64,000 bases of DNA, taken from NCBI RefSeq assembly GCF_015558785.1, contig NZ_JADMOP010000008.1:1-64000 (forward strand), in the 5' to 3' direction. Each line of letters starts with the position of its first letter. The first letter of the stretch is position 1. A program made the translations under genes and the position numbers. Of the stretch, positions 63,980 through 64,000 are shown one piece after another. Under the pieces are notes generated by a model. The model had not been told where the DNA came from. It searched no databases and worked only from the letters and a program-made list of their open reading frames with translations. This stretch comes from Collinsella aerofaciens. Lineage in GTDB: Bacteria; Actinomycetota; Coriobacteriia; Coriobacteriales; Coriobacteriaceae.

Positions 63980-64000
63980 TTATTTACGAGCGCGCAACCT
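63980..64000 (-). other. Possible C-terminal end of an out-of-window gene
   Basis: On the minus strand one frame reads RLRARK and then stop TAA at 63982-63980, 65 bases before the terminator. Six codons are too few to identify a product, and other frames are not excluded. Confidence 0.25.

Overview
The window reads as about 64 kb of core chromosome from a high-GC Gram-positive gut bacterium of the class Coriobacteriia. The combination of gene content, frequent TTG starts, AdhE plus pyruvate phosphate dikinase, and Ala/Glu-tailed ribosomal proteins makes a Collinsella-like species my best guess. This is inference; there is no rRNA gene in the window to confirm it. Almost everything is vertically inherited housekeeping DNA. 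I see no prophage, integron, CRISPR array, toxin-antitoxin pair or defence island, and I do not claim a complete new system.

Left part (1-11.8 kb): a glycosyltransferase lies divergent to an O-antigen/teichoic-acid type ABC exporter pair, followed by tRNA-Arg(TCT). On the minus strand, running from 11.6 down to 3.1 kb, is an aromatic operon: aroF (DAHP synthase), tyrA, aroB, aroA, aroC, pheA, an aroE-aroK fusion and aroQ. It encodes all steps from PEP plus erythrose-4-phosphate to chorismate and both prephenate branches. Its leader holds a 20-codon ORF overlapping a terminator-like hairpin, the best regulatory candidate in the window. tRNA-Arg(CCG) lies just beyond it.

Middle (11.9-31.7 kb): a CtpE-like P-type ATPase, a zinc-ribbon membrane protein, a cyclophilin and a TPR membrane protein. 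Then comes the elongasome set mreB-mreC-mreD-pbp2-rodA, an unrecognised 309-residue protein, a radical-SAM pair, and rplU-rpmA-obgE-nadD-yqeK-rsfS.

Right part (31.7-59.8 kb): dinB on the minus strand, then rpsP-khpA-rimM-trmD-lepB; glyQ-glyS; a PPDK regulatory protein and ppdK; rplS; rnhB; yraN-comM-dprA-trmFO-xer; rpsB-tsf; and pyrH-frr-uppS-cdsA-dxr-rseP-ispG-proS. These cover ribosome and tRNA maturation, chromosome-dimer resolution, isoprenoid and phospholipid synthesis and membrane proteolysis.

Right end (59.8-64 kb): adhE and a small phosphotransferase on the minus strand. Beyond them is a decayed REP-associated transposase (RAYT) fragment bounded by near-perfect 17-base inverted repeats. 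A REP-like hairpin also sits between aroEK and aroQ.

The points most worth a second look are the aro leader peptide and attenuator, the RAYT relic with its inverted repeats, the extra winged-helix-like insert in the RseP-type protease, the apparent ATA start of xer, and the unknown protein in the elongasome operon.
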